Shown in pieces: positions 46,319-54,147 of a stretch of DNA of 64,000 nucleotides. The DNA lies in assembly GCA_041576815.1 (NCBI GenBank), contig JBFGKE010000011.1:24375-88374 (forward strand). Reading direction: 5' to 3'. The notes beneath the pieces are model-generated. The model made no database searches. It saw only the letters and a list, made by a program, of their open reading frames with translations, and had not been told where the DNA came from. Positions within the stretch are counted from its first letter, which is position 1, and every line of letters starts with the position of its first letter. The stretch comes from SG8-38 sp041576815. GTDB taxonomy: Bacteria > Myxococcota_A > Polyangia > Polyangiales > Houyiibacteriaceae. Both the position numbers and the translations under genes were made by a program.

Positions 46319-47239
46319 TCAAGACTGGCCTCGCGCGTCTCGATACGCTTTCCGCAGGACCTCGACGGAGCGTTGAAGGGCCTCCTTTTCTTCCGCATCC
46401 ATTTCGGGCTCGAGCACTTCGACTGCTCCGCTTCGGCCGACGATCGTGGGCAGCGAGGTCGCCACGTCGCGAATTCCGGCGGCGCCTTCCTGTACGCGCG
46501 AGATAGTCAAGACGCGCCGTCCTCCTCCTCGGAGCGTCCAACGGAGCAGCGCTGCGGTCACGAAGCCGATGGCGTGGTTGGTCGCGCCTTTTCTCGCGAT
46601 GATTTCGTAGGCAGCGTTGCGTACGTCATGTGCGATCTCGCGCTCTTTTTCGTGGTTCCAGCCCGGCCGCGCGCGAAGCGGAACCCCGCCGAGCCGGGCG
46701 CCCGACCAAATCACCACCGACGAGTCGCCGTGCTCGCCCACCACTTGGGCGTGAATCGAACGCGGCTCCAAATCGAGCATTCGCCCAAGCGCCTCCCGCA
46801 GTCGCGCGGTGTCGAGCATCGTACCAGTGCCGATGACCCGCGGGAGGGGTAGACCCGACGCCTCAGCGGCCACTTGTGTCATGACGTCGACTGGGTTCGT
46901 CACGACGACCAACATGCCTCGAAGCTCGGACAGTCGCCGCGCGATGTCATGGACGATCGCCACGTTGACCCGAAGCAAATCGAGCCGGCTGTCCTTTGGG
47001 CCTCCCGCTTTGCCCGCGGCGATGATGACAGCATCCGCGTCGAGCATCTCGTCGATTGAAGCCGCCCGCACCGATGCCGTCGGATAGAACGACGCGCCCT
47101 GCGCAAGGTCCATCGCCTCGCCCTCTGCAAGCCCCGGCTTGGCGTCATCGAGCAGCAGCTCCGTCGCCAGCCCGCTATGAAGGATGGACGACGCCACGCT
47201 CGCCCCGACCCAACCCATGCCCACGATGCCGATCTTCAT
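46319..47239 (-). CDS. Lactate/malate dehydrogenase family protein with unusual specificity residue
   Basis: A 306-residue NAD enzyme. The Rossmann motif is GIVGMGWVGASVASSIL at 4-20. The catalytic His is in VVGEHGDSSVVIWSG, and IGTGTMLDTARLREALG is typical of LDH. In the mobile loop AAGKAGGPKDSRLDLL, the position that is Gln in LDH and Arg in MDH appears to be Gly. The enzyme therefore may act on another 2-hydroxy acid. The call as LDH/MDH superfamily is firm, and the substrate is not. Confidence 0.88.
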   Translation of the reverse strand: MKIGIVGMGWVGASVASSILHSGLATELLLDDAKPGLAEGEAMDLAQGASFYPTASVRAASIDEMLDADAVIIAAGKAGGPKDSRLDLLRVNVAIVHDIARRLSELRGMLVVVTNPVDVMTQVAAEASGLPLPRVIGTGTMLDTARLREALGRMLDLEPRSIHAQVVGEHGDSSVVIWSGARLGGVPLRARPGWNHEKEREIAHDVRNAAYEIIARKGATNHAIGFVTAALLRWTLRGGGRRVLTISRVQEGAAGIRDVATSLPTIVGRSGAVEVLEPEMDAEEKEALQRSVEVLRKAYRDARGQS

Positions 47240-47407
47240 TGATTGCCGCGGCGAAGGGTACTCCGTGGCATCGCCGTGCTCCAGCGCCGCTTCTCAGAGA
47301 TCGAGCTCACGCGGCGCGGTCTGCCGGCGGATAAGCCGCTTGGGGGCTACGCGGTAGTGTGATTTTCTCGGCTTTCGAGTACAGTAGCGCTTCTTCATGG
47401 AGACCCG

Positions 47408-49045
47408 TTGAAGCGCGCGATCGATCCCGTTTGGCTGCGACTCGTCGGCATGAGCGCCATGGTGCTCGTTGCATCCGTCCCCGCTCTTGCGGATGCGCAG
47501 AGCGCCAAAGGCGTGCTCGACAGGATGCTCGAGGTCGAGAGCAAGCGGGCCAAAGGCGTCGACAACTACGCGATGGACATCACGGTGATGGGGCACGAGA
47601 CGACGCTTTACTACGAGCGCGTGTCGATGCGCGGGCCGAATGGAAAGCCGATGCAGATGTTCCGGCCGGTGTCGTTTGGCGAGATGCAGAATCGGCAGCA
47701 GGCGGGGCAAGGCATGTCGCCCGAGGCCTGGCAAGCGTACTCGGACGCGATGCGGGAAAGCGGCTCTGCGGTCAGCGGTGAGATGGACAAGGGCATGAAT
47801 GAAGCCGGGCTCCCGCCGGCGATGCGCGACGCGATGGGGTCGGGCGCGGAGGCGGAGCCGTGGGCCTCGCCGAATCCAAGCACGATGATGGGGAGCATGG
47901 CGGACCTCACGGACGCGGCGGGCCGAGCCTCCGCCGAGGCCAAAGGCGATGCGAAACGGCATGAGCAAGAGACGACGAAGAGCATGGCCCTCTTCCGGAA
48001 GCGGGCGAAGATCGTCGGCAAAGAGTCGGTCGGGAAGCGGCGTGCGATCCATGCGCGCGCGGACAAGCTGAACATCGTCGAGAAGTCGGGCGGCGAGGAG
48101 CTCGAGATTCAGGCCATCAGCCTTTGGATCGATGCGGAGAAGCACGTGCCCCTCAAGATGCGAATGGAGGGCGTGGCGACGCAGGGAAAGAGCTCGCGCG
48201 AAATCGTCATCGAACGGCTCGACCAAGACTACCGAATCGTGCCCGGCAGCAAGCTCTATCTGCCCTACCGAAATCAGATGCGCATCGAAGGCGTGCTCAG
48301 CCCCGAACAGCAAAAGCAAATGGAAGACGCCCGCAAGCAGCTTGACGATTTCGACAAGCAGCTCGCCGAGATGCCGCCCGATCAGCGCGCGCAGGTCGAA
48401 CGCATGGCCGGCTCGCAGATGGCCATGCTCCGGAAGATGGTCGACGGCGGCGAGATGGAGGTCGTGACGGAGGTGCGGGCGATTCGGGTAAACGTCGGGC
48501 TCGAGGGGGCGGTTGCGGCGGTCGGGCGCGCGAAGTCGGGCGCGTCGGCCGGTGCGACGGCGAGCGGCGATGCGCTCGTGCAATCGATTCAGCGTGACCT
48601 CGTCGCGCTCGGGTACGACCCCGGGGACGCCAACGGCGAGCTGAGCACGCCGACGATCGTGGCGATCTCGAAGTTCCAGGCGGAGAACGGGCTCGAGGTG
48701 ACCGGCGAGGCCACGCCGCAGCTTGCGGGCATCCTGGCGGCGAAGCGTGATGCGGCAGGCAGCGCAGGCTCAGGCGGGAACGCGCAGTCGCTCGAAGAAG
48801 CCCAAAAAGAATGCCTTCAGGCGAAGATCGACGCGGTGAAGAAAAAGAAGCGCGCGTTTGGCCGCGTGATGAAAGCCGCAGCGAACAGTGCGTCGCGCTA
48901 CGGCGGCAGCAATGTCAGCCGCGAAGTCGAAAAAGCGACGCAGGAGGCCTACAAAGTCGACGCCACCACCAAAGACCTCGAAGAGACGGCGGATGCGCTC
49001 GGGTTGACGAAAGAGGACGTCGAGGCCTGCCGGGATCCGGGATAG
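47408..49045 (+). CDS. Exported protein with LolA-like region and peptidoglycan-binding domain
   Basis: A 545-residue protein with a signal peptide (about 1-31). The first 300 residues hold a beta-rich domain with DNYAMDITVMGHETTLYYE and ISLWIDAEKHVPLKMRMEG, resembling LolA/outer-membrane lipoprotein-sorting folds, broken by a helical Met/Ala-rich insert. Near 400-450 is a peptidoglycan-binding type 1 domain, VQSIQRDLVALGYDPGDANG and AISKFQAENGLEVTG. The tail is a Lys-rich coiled coil. The start is TTG at 47408, with GGAGA before it. Its role may be linking outer membrane and cell wall, but this is inferred. Confidence 0.72.
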   Translation: MKRAIDPVWLRLVGMSAMVLVASVPALADAQSAKGVLDRMLEVESKRAKGVDNYAMDITVMGHETTLYYERVSMRGPNGKPMQMFRPVSFGEMQNRQQAGQGMSPEAWQAYSDAMRESGSAVSGEMDKGMNEAGLPPAMRDAMGSGAEAEPWASPNPSTMMGSMADLTDAAGRASAEAKGDAKRHEQETTKSMALFRKRAKIVGKESVGKRRAIHARADKLNIVEKSGGEELEIQAISLWIDAEKHVPLKMRMEGVATQGKSSREIVIERLDQDYRIVPGSKLYLPYRNQMRIEGVLSPEQQKQMEDARKQLDDFDKQLAEMPPDQRAQVERMAGSQMAMLRKMVDGGEMEVVTEVRAIRVNVGLEGAVAAVGRAKSGASAGATASGDALVQSIQRDLVALGYDPGDANGELSTPTIVAISKFQAENGLEVTGEATPQLAGILAAKRDAAGSAGSGGNAQSLEEAQKECLQAKIDAVKKKKRAFGRVMKAAANSASRYGGSNVSREVEKATQEAYKVDATTKDLEETADALGLTKEDVEACRDPG

Positions 49046-49102
49046 CGAGAGGCCGTAGGTCGGAATGTCGAACGCGGTGGGGCGGTGGGCTTTTGCCGAG
49101 CT

Positions 49103-49594
49103 TCAGGGGAGCTTCCACTCTCCCTTCCAGTCGGACCAGCCTGCGCCCGTGTCGCCGATGAAGTTGCCTTGGAACGTTTGTTTGCCGGTGATGCCTTTGT
49201 ACTTGCCGGTTCCGCCCACGAAGCGTTCGGTGCCGGGGCATGCGGGCATCTTGCCCGAGCACTGCCACTCGACGAAGATCTTGTCGCCGTCGGCGTCGGT
49301 GACCACGCACGTGCCTTTCGCATTGGCGCGCCCTTTGTTGACGTCATTGAAGATCGAGCAGTCGACGCGGGACTTGTGCATGAAGCCTTTGCCCTTGTCG
49401 TTGAACATGACGCCGGGCACGACGCCGGCATAGATCGTCCGGTCTTTTCCGAGCTGTTGGACTTGCCCGGTGAACGTCCAACCGTAGTGGCCGGAATACT
49501 TTCCGCTCTTCGGGAGATCGCCGGCGGTGGCCGATGACGTCAGACAGAACGCGGCGAGGGCGAGCAGGGAAATGATGGATGTCAGGCGAGTCAT
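49103..49594 (-). CDS. Small secreted beta-barrel-like protein
   Basis: A 163-residue protein with a clear signal peptide ending in SSATAG. The mature part has YGWTFTGQVQQLGKDRT, CVVTDADGDKIFVEWQCSG, and the motif VGGTGKYKGITGKQTFQG. This last pattern is found in allene-oxide-cyclase-barrel-like and DUF3224-type proteins. AGGAGGAG lies just before the ATG, a strong ribosome site. Function unknown. Confidence 0.78.
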   Translation of the reverse strand: MTRLTSIISLLALAAFCLTSSATAGDLPKSGKYSGHYGWTFTGQVQQLGKDRTIYAGVVPGVMFNDKGKGFMHKSRVDCSIFNDVNKGRANAKGTCVVTDADGDKIFVEWQCSGKMPACPGTERFVGGTGKYKGITGKQTFQGNFIGDTGAGWSDWKGEWKLP

Positions 49595-49779
49595 TTTTCT
49601 CCTCCTTCAAATGAACCGGAGCGACCGGAACGCCGTACGCTGGGGCCGAAGCTTGCGTGCGGAAGCACTACGATCACACCATTGGAGGTTCTTGTCAGCT
49701 CCTTTCGAGCACGCGCAATGGAATCCCGACGCTGCTTCTTTCGGAGACGTGCGTCGTGCGATGAACCCGCTCGAGGGGT

Positions 49780-50643
49780 ATGCTTCCGCCCGTGAGGTTG
49801 GGTGGGCGCGAAATCCTCGCAGGGCTCTTGCTGACGGTCGTCGGTACCGCGACGGCCAGCGGCGATGAGGCGCGGGCCCGCTGTGCGTGGAGAACCGGCG
49901 AGAAGCTCGGCGTCGCGTTCGCCGAGATCTGCACGCCACCGAGCGCTCCCAAAGGCCTCCTCGAAGAGACCCCTGCCGAGGTCGCGCCGTTCTGGATGAG
50001 CGCTGCGCCGCTTCCGTGCTCCCGTGGAAGCCGAGGAACGATCGATTGCCCCGTGGCGACATCGATCCTCTCGGCGCGATCGAGAGCGAAGGACGTGCTC
50101 AAGCCGCGCAGCGTCGCCCTCGTCGACGGCGAGACAGCCTACGGGGTCTGCGGGATGCGCTTTGGCGGGCGCCTCCCAACGCGCGCCGAACGCGAGCTTG
50201 CACGCTACTCAGCAGCGGTGGCGACGCTCGTGAGCATGAAGGAGCCGGGCGAGCCCGAGCCTCGGATCGGGGAGCTGCCTGAATGGACGCAGGTCGGAGA
50301 TTGCACCAATCCCTCGCAGCCGGATGAACACTGTCGGCTCGTCATCTTTCCTCCTGTTCTGACCCGCCAAAGGAGCCAGCACAGCGTGCTTCAAGCGTGC
50401 CGAGCGTCCTTCGCCCCCGCTTGGATCGAGAGTGCGATTCAGCCCGGCGCTCCCTGCGTGGGTGGCACGTGTACGGTGCGCATCCTTCCCGCGTTCCGGC
50501 CCGAGGCGTTCCAGCTGACCTGCCGGCCCACCCCCATCGGTGCGAAGCAGGGTCCGGCCAAGCCCAAGGCGGAGCAAGCCACGTTCCGCTGCGTCCTGCC
50601 GGAGTCGGCCCTTGGGGTGGTGGGTGGTAGGACCTCGCGGTGA
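49780..50643 (+). CDS. Secreted protein with degenerate FGE-sulfatase-like segment
   Basis: A 287-residue, Cys-rich protein with an N-terminal hydrophobic segment (EILAGLLLTVVGTATASG). PFWMSAAPLPCS, followed by GVCGMRFGGRLPTRAERELARY, strongly recalls the RLPTEAEWEYA core of formylglycine-generating-enzyme-like domains. The C-terminal catalytic half is not recognisable. It is probably a non-catalytic relative. A GTG at 49792 is an alternative start. Several paired Cys suggest disulfides. Confidence 0.62.
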   Translation: MLPPVRLGGREILAGLLLTVVGTATASGDEARARCAWRTGEKLGVAFAEICTPPSAPKGLLEETPAEVAPFWMSAAPLPCSRGSRGTIDCPVATSILSARSRAKDVLKPRSVALVDGETAYGVCGMRFGGRLPTRAERELARYSAAVATLVSMKEPGEPEPRIGELPEWTQVGDCTNPSQPDEHCRLVIFPPVLTRQRSQHSVLQACRASFAPAWIESAIQPGAPCVGGTCTVRILPAFRPEAFQLTCRPTPIGAKQGPAKPKAEQATFRCVLPESALGVVGGRTSR

Positions 50644-50661
50644 TGCAGCGTGGGGATTCGA

Positions 50662-50674
50662 GGGGTGTCACCCC
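50662..50674. repeat. GGGGTGTCACCCC palindrome, same 6-1-6 design as the dispersed repeat
   Basis: A perfect 6-1-6 inverted repeat 19 bases after the FGE-like gene stop. It has the layout of the GGGGACAGTCCCC elements but a different core. It may be a terminator or a separate repeat class. Confidence 0.5.
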
Positions 50675-50677
50675 ACT

Positions 50678-50749
50678 CTACTCTTCGTACACCTCGCGGC
50701 GATGGCCGATCTTCACGACCAGTACGACATCGGGTGGCTCGATTCGAAC
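50678..50749 (-). pseudogene. RelE/ParE-type toxin C-terminal remnant
   Basis: The minus strand encodes IEPPDVVLVVKIGHRREVYE and a stop. This is the typical last strand and C-terminus of RelE-type mRNA interferases (VxxVGHRxxVY). The preceding residues LYG lie in a neighbouring frame, and no full-length toxin frame or antitoxin is present. I therefore call it a relic. Confidence 0.55.
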
Positions 50750-50823
50750 GGGCCGCCCCGTAGAGTGCCTTCGGCACCGTATCTAGTGGTCGCTACTAGT
50801 CGATTCCCGCGGAGCCCGTAGGG

Positions 50824-50845
50824 GTGTACATTTGCTTGCATACAC
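50824..50845. promoter_or_regulatory. Inverted repeat upstream of the DUF1326 cassette
   Basis: GTGTA and TACAC are separated by 12 bases, with inner TGCTTGCA symmetry. The site lies 22 bases before the DUF1326 start codon, in front of its GGAGGAG ribosome site. It is a candidate operator for the cassette or a leftover of the adjacent toxin relic. Confidence 0.4.
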
Positions 50846-50866
50846 CTCCAGCCACGGGAGGAGAAA

Positions 50867-51481
50867 ATGGCCAATGCGAAATGGAGCTTCGACGGGGAAA
50901 TCATAGACACCTGCAACTGTGAGGTCGTATGCCCGTGCGCGATGGGGCTGCCTGCGAGCTACGGCCCCTGTTTGGGAAACGTCACGTGGAGCATCGATGA
51001 GGGCTTCCACGGGGACACAGACCTTGCGGGCTGCATCGCGCATCTGGCCATCAATGCGCCCGGTCCCTACTTCGACGATGGAAACTGGCGAGTGGCGTTG
51101 TACGGAGATGCTTCCGCCACGAAGCGGCAGCGCGAATCTTTGGAAGCCATATTCCTCGGTCATGTCGGCGGGTTCTTTGGTGATTGGCGCGCGATGACGA
51201 GCGAGGTCGTAGGCGTGCGTTGGGTGCCCATCGAAGTCGAGCGCAAAGGCCGAAAGCGCGTTGTCCGAATCGAGGGCATATTGGACATCGACGCGGAGGC
51301 GATTGCTGGCTCGAACGAGGACGAGGTTGCCCAGCTGGTGAATCCGCCATTTTGGAAGGGCGCGCCCTACCCGGCCACTCTTGGGCGCAGTGAACGATTC
51401 ACGTACAAAGATTTCGACTTGGAGTGGGAGGCAGACGGGAAGGCCTGCAGCTACTCGAAGTGCCACTTCGAGGGGCCGTGA
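50867..51481 (+). CDS. DUF1326 family protein, first copy
   Basis: A 204-residue protein whose N-terminus carries the family's Cys cluster, DTCNCEVVCPCAMGLPASYG. More Cys appear in GPCLGNVTW and ACSYSKCHFEG at the end. The motif suggests metal or disulfide chemistry, but function is unknown for the family. GGAGGAG precedes the ATG. It leads a three-gene set with a second DUF1326 protein and a DUF2182 membrane protein, a pairing I recall from other genomes. Confidence 0.88.
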   Translation: MANAKWSFDGEIIDTCNCEVVCPCAMGLPASYGPCLGNVTWSIDEGFHGDTDLAGCIAHLAINAPGPYFDDGNWRVALYGDASATKRQRESLEAIFLGHVGGFFGDWRAMTSEVVGVRWVPIEVERKGRKRVVRIEGILDIDAEAIAGSNEDEVAQLVNPPFWKGAPYPATLGRSERFTYKDFDLEWEADGKACSYSKCHFEGP

Positions 51482-51497
51482 CTCGGGGAGGGCTGAG

Positions 51498-52154
51498 ATG
51501 TCTAACCAGTGGGAGTTCAAGAGCCACACGTACGACAACTGCAACTGCGCGGTGAACTGTGGTTGCCAGTTCAACCTGCCGAGCACCCATGGCTATTGTG
51601 AGTCGGCTTTCGTTGGCGAGGTAGTCGAAGGTCATTTCAGCGGCACGCCGCTCGCGGGGCTGAAGTGGGCGGGGTTGTACAAGTGGCCCGGCGAAATCGC
51701 AGAGGGAAACGGCAAACGCCAGATTGTCATCGACGAACGCGCGGATGAGGCTCAACGGGTCGCACTCGAAACGATTGTCTCAGGCGAAGCATGCGAGCCA
51801 CTTAGCAATTTTTTCTCCGTGTTCGCGTCCACGTGCTCGGAGTTTTGCGAGACCTTGTTCCTGCCGATTGACCTCGAAGCGAACTTCGAGCTCAGAACCG
51901 CTACGGTTGACATACCGGGCGTCATGAAGAGCCGGGGCAAACCGATGATCAATGAGTTCAGCGGCGAGCCGTTCCACATTGGGCTGGTACGTCCGAGCGG
52001 AAGCTTCGAATTCACCTACGCAGAAATCGGACTCGGCACGACCGAGGTGACGGGTGATATCGAGATGGCGTTCGAAGATTCGTGGGCCCATTTTTGTGTT
52101 CACCACTTCAATCAGGACGGGCTCATCGGCGGTGGGCTTCGACGCCACAGTTGA
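51498..52154 (+). CDS. DUF1326 family protein, second copy
   Basis: A 218-residue paralogue with DNCNCAVNCGCQFNLPSTHG at the start, matching the Cys arrangement of the first copy. Beyond that the two have diverged strongly. It has the later Cys in ASTCSEFCETLF and a His-rich end, WAHFCVHHFNQDG. The ATG at 51498 follows GGGGAGGG and lies 16 bases after the first copy. Its 3' end overlaps the DUF2182 gene by 23 bases. A cooperative role with its neighbours is inferred. Confidence 0.88.
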   Translation: MSNQWEFKSHTYDNCNCAVNCGCQFNLPSTHGYCESAFVGEVVEGHFSGTPLAGLKWAGLYKWPGEIAEGNGKRQIVIDERADEAQRVALETIVSGEACEPLSNFFSVFASTCSEFCETLFLPIDLEANFELRTATVDIPGVMKSRGKPMINEFSGEPFHIGLVRPSGSFEFTYAEIGLGTTEVTGDIEMAFEDSWAHFCVHHFNQDGLIGGGLRRHS

Positions 52155-52968
52155 GGCGCTGGTCAGGCGCGACCGGGCGGTTGTCGTTACCGCGCTCGTT
52201 GCAGTCATCGGTTTGTCGTGGGCGTACCTGCTGGCCGGCGCGGGCATGGGGATGTCGGCGTTCGAGATGACGCGCATGTCGCAGCCCGGGATGGCGGGGA
52301 GCATGGCGGAAGGAGGCAAGGCCGGCATGGCGATGATGACGCCCGCGGTCTGGACGCCGGCCTATGCGGCCCTGATGTTCTTCATGTGGTGGGTCATGAT
52401 GGTGGCGATGATGCTGCCGAGCGCGGCGCCGATGATCCTCTTGTTCGCGACGGTCAATCGCAAGCAGCGGGACGCCGGCAATCCTTATGTCGCGACGAGC
52501 ATATTCGTAGGCGGTTATCTCGCCGCTTGGGCCGGATTCAGCCTGGTCGCGGTCATCCTCCAGTGGGCGTTCGAGCGGACCGGTATCCTTTCACCGATGC
52601 TCGTCGGGAACAGCGTGGTTTTCGGCGGGGTGCTGCTACTCGCCGCGGGCGTCTACCAACTAACGCCGATTAAGCATACCTGCCTTCGCCACTGCCGATC
52701 GCCGCTTGCATTCCTCAGCAGCCATTGGCGGCGGGGTGCCGATGGGGCGCTGCGCATGGGCCTCGTGCACGGCGCTTTTTGCGTCGGCTGCTGCTGGTTC
52801 CTGATGGGGCTGCTGTTTTTCGGCGGGGTGATGAACCTGTACTGGATCGCGGGCCTCGCCCTGTTCGTTCTGTTCGAAAAGACTGTCCCTGCCGGCCACT
52901 GGCTTGGGTACGCGACTGGTGTTGCTTTGCTTTTCTGGGGGGCTGGGATGCTGGCGCTCGCGCTCTGA
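52132..52968 (+). CDS. DUF2182 integral membrane protein (predicted metal-binding)
   Basis: A 278-residue protein with about seven membrane helices. A family hallmark is FFMWWVMMVAMMLPSAAPM, a Met/Trp-rich helix. KHTCLRHCRSP and HGAFCVGCCWFLMG add Cys and His. These residues suggest a metal path or sensor. GTG at 52132 is the chosen start inside the end of the second DUF1326 gene. Transport or assembly of a metal centre with the DUF1326 partners is a hypothesis only. Immediately after the TGA the same frame stays open for 63 codons. Confidence 0.87.
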   Translation: MGFDATVEALVRRDRAVVVTALVAVIGLSWAYLLAGAGMGMSAFEMTRMSQPGMAGSMAEGGKAGMAMMTPAVWTPAYAALMFFMWWVMMVAMMLPSAAPMILLFATVNRKQRDAGNPYVATSIFVGGYLAAWAGFSLVAVILQWAFERTGILSPMLVGNSVVFGGVLLLAAGVYQLTPIKHTCLRHCRSPLAFLSSHWRRGADGALRMGLVHGAFCVGCCWFLMGLLFFGGVMNLYWIAGLALFVLFEKTVPAGHWLGYATGVALLFWGAGMLALAL

Positions 52969-52998
52969 GAGGAGGAGCTGGCGAGACTGCACTCGGAC

Positions 52999-53160
52999 GT
53001 GTCGCGAAAGCTGGCGGCGAAGCGTCGGCGAACGGTGAAGGCGCTTCAGCGGAGTGGCATGGGGACGAGGGACATCCCGGACTTGCTCGAGCTTTCGCAG
53101 CAACGCGTCAGTCAGCTTGCGCGGGGACGCGCTAGACTCGGCCCTGGACGTGAAATCTGA
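52999..53160 (+). CDS. Short HTH-type open frame (53 aa)
   Basis: A small basic protein, MSRKLAAKRRRTVKALQRSG, then DIPDLLELSQQRVSQLARG, which is a helix-turn-helix like that at the C-terminus of HicB-type antitoxins and small regulators. The frame is the same as DUF2182 and joins it through the TGA at 52966-52968, followed by EEELARLHSD. It may be a separate short gene starting at GTG 52999 or the remains of an antitoxin. Confidence 0.45.
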   Translation: MSRKLAAKRRRTVKALQRSGMGTRDIPDLLELSQQRVSQLARGRARLGPGREI

Positions 53161-53220
53161 TCCACACGCGCGGACGTCGCGTGCGGGTTCGTGCTAGAGC
53201 ACGGTTCCCCGGGGGCGTTC

Positions 53221-54147
53221 ATGCAGCCGATCATCTCCATCGCAAAGCTCAACAAGACCTACGAGTCGGGGTTCGTGGCGCTCGAGGACGCGGACCTCGA
53301 GATTCGGCGCGGAGAGATCTTCGCGCTCTTGGGACCGAACGGCGCGGGGAAGACGACGCTGATCAGCATCGTCTGCGGGATCGTGAGCCCGACCTCCGGG
53401 GTGGTGCGGGTCGATGGGCACGATGTCGTGATGGACTACCGAGCGTCGCGGTCGATGATTGGCTTGGTGCCGCAGGAGCTATCGACCGACGCATTCGAGC
53501 GCGTGTGGGCGACGGTGAGCTTCAGCCGGGGGCTCTTTGGCAAGGCACCCAATCCCGAGCACATCGAAAAGCTGCTACGGCAGCTTTCGCTTTGGGACAA
53601 AAAAGATTCGAAGATCATGGACCTGTCGGGGGGGATGAAGCGGCGGGTGATGATTGCGAAGGCCCTATCGCACGAGCCGGTGGTTCTTTTCCTCGACGAG
53701 CCGACGGCCGGCGTGGACGTCGAGCTCCGGCGCGACATGTGGGAGATGGTTCGGGGGCTTCGCGAGAGCGGGGTGACCATCATATTGACGACGCACTACA
53801 TCGAGGAAGCCGAGGAGATGGCGGATCGGATCGGGGTGATGAGCAAGGGGCGAATCATCTTGGTCGAGGAGAAGGAGACGCTGATGCGCAAGCTCGGCAG
53901 GAAGCAGCTGATGCTTCACTTGCAGAGCCCATTGGCGCGGATTCCAGACGAGCTCCGCGGTCATCCGCTCGAGCTCTCCGAGGACGGGTGCGAGCTGGTG
54001 TACACCTTCACTGCGCAGGGGGAGCACACGGGGATTGCCGCGCTCTTGCAGAAGCTCAATGAGCACGGGGTGCATTACAAGGACATCCAGTCGACCGAAA
54101 GCTCGCTCGAAGAGATCTTCGTGAGCTTGGTGAACGAGGCGCGATGA
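53221..54147 (+). CDS. ABC transporter ATP-binding protein (YadG-like)
   Basis: A 308-residue ATPase. Walker A is GPNGAGKTTLISIV, the signature is LSGGMKRRVMIAKAL, Walker B is VVLFLDEPTAGVD, and the H-loop is TTHYIEEAEEM. After the core is about 75 residues, as in ABC-2 exporter ATPases. It overlaps the permease gene as ATGA. A GTG at 53191 is an alternative start. The pair resembles YadGH-type exporters; the substrate is unknown. Confidence 0.92.
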   Translation: MQPIISIAKLNKTYESGFVALEDADLEIRRGEIFALLGPNGAGKTTLISIVCGIVSPTSGVVRVDGHDVVMDYRASRSMIGLVPQELSTDAFERVWATVSFSRGLFGKAPNPEHIEKLLRQLSLWDKKDSKIMDLSGGMKRRVMIAKALSHEPVVLFLDEPTAGVDVELRRDMWEMVRGLRESGVTIILTTHYIEEAEEMADRIGVMSKGRIILVEEKETLMRKLGRKQLMLHLQSPLARIPDELRGHPLELSEDGCELVYTFTAQGEHTGIAALLQKLNEHGVHYKDIQSTESSLEEIFVSLVNEAR

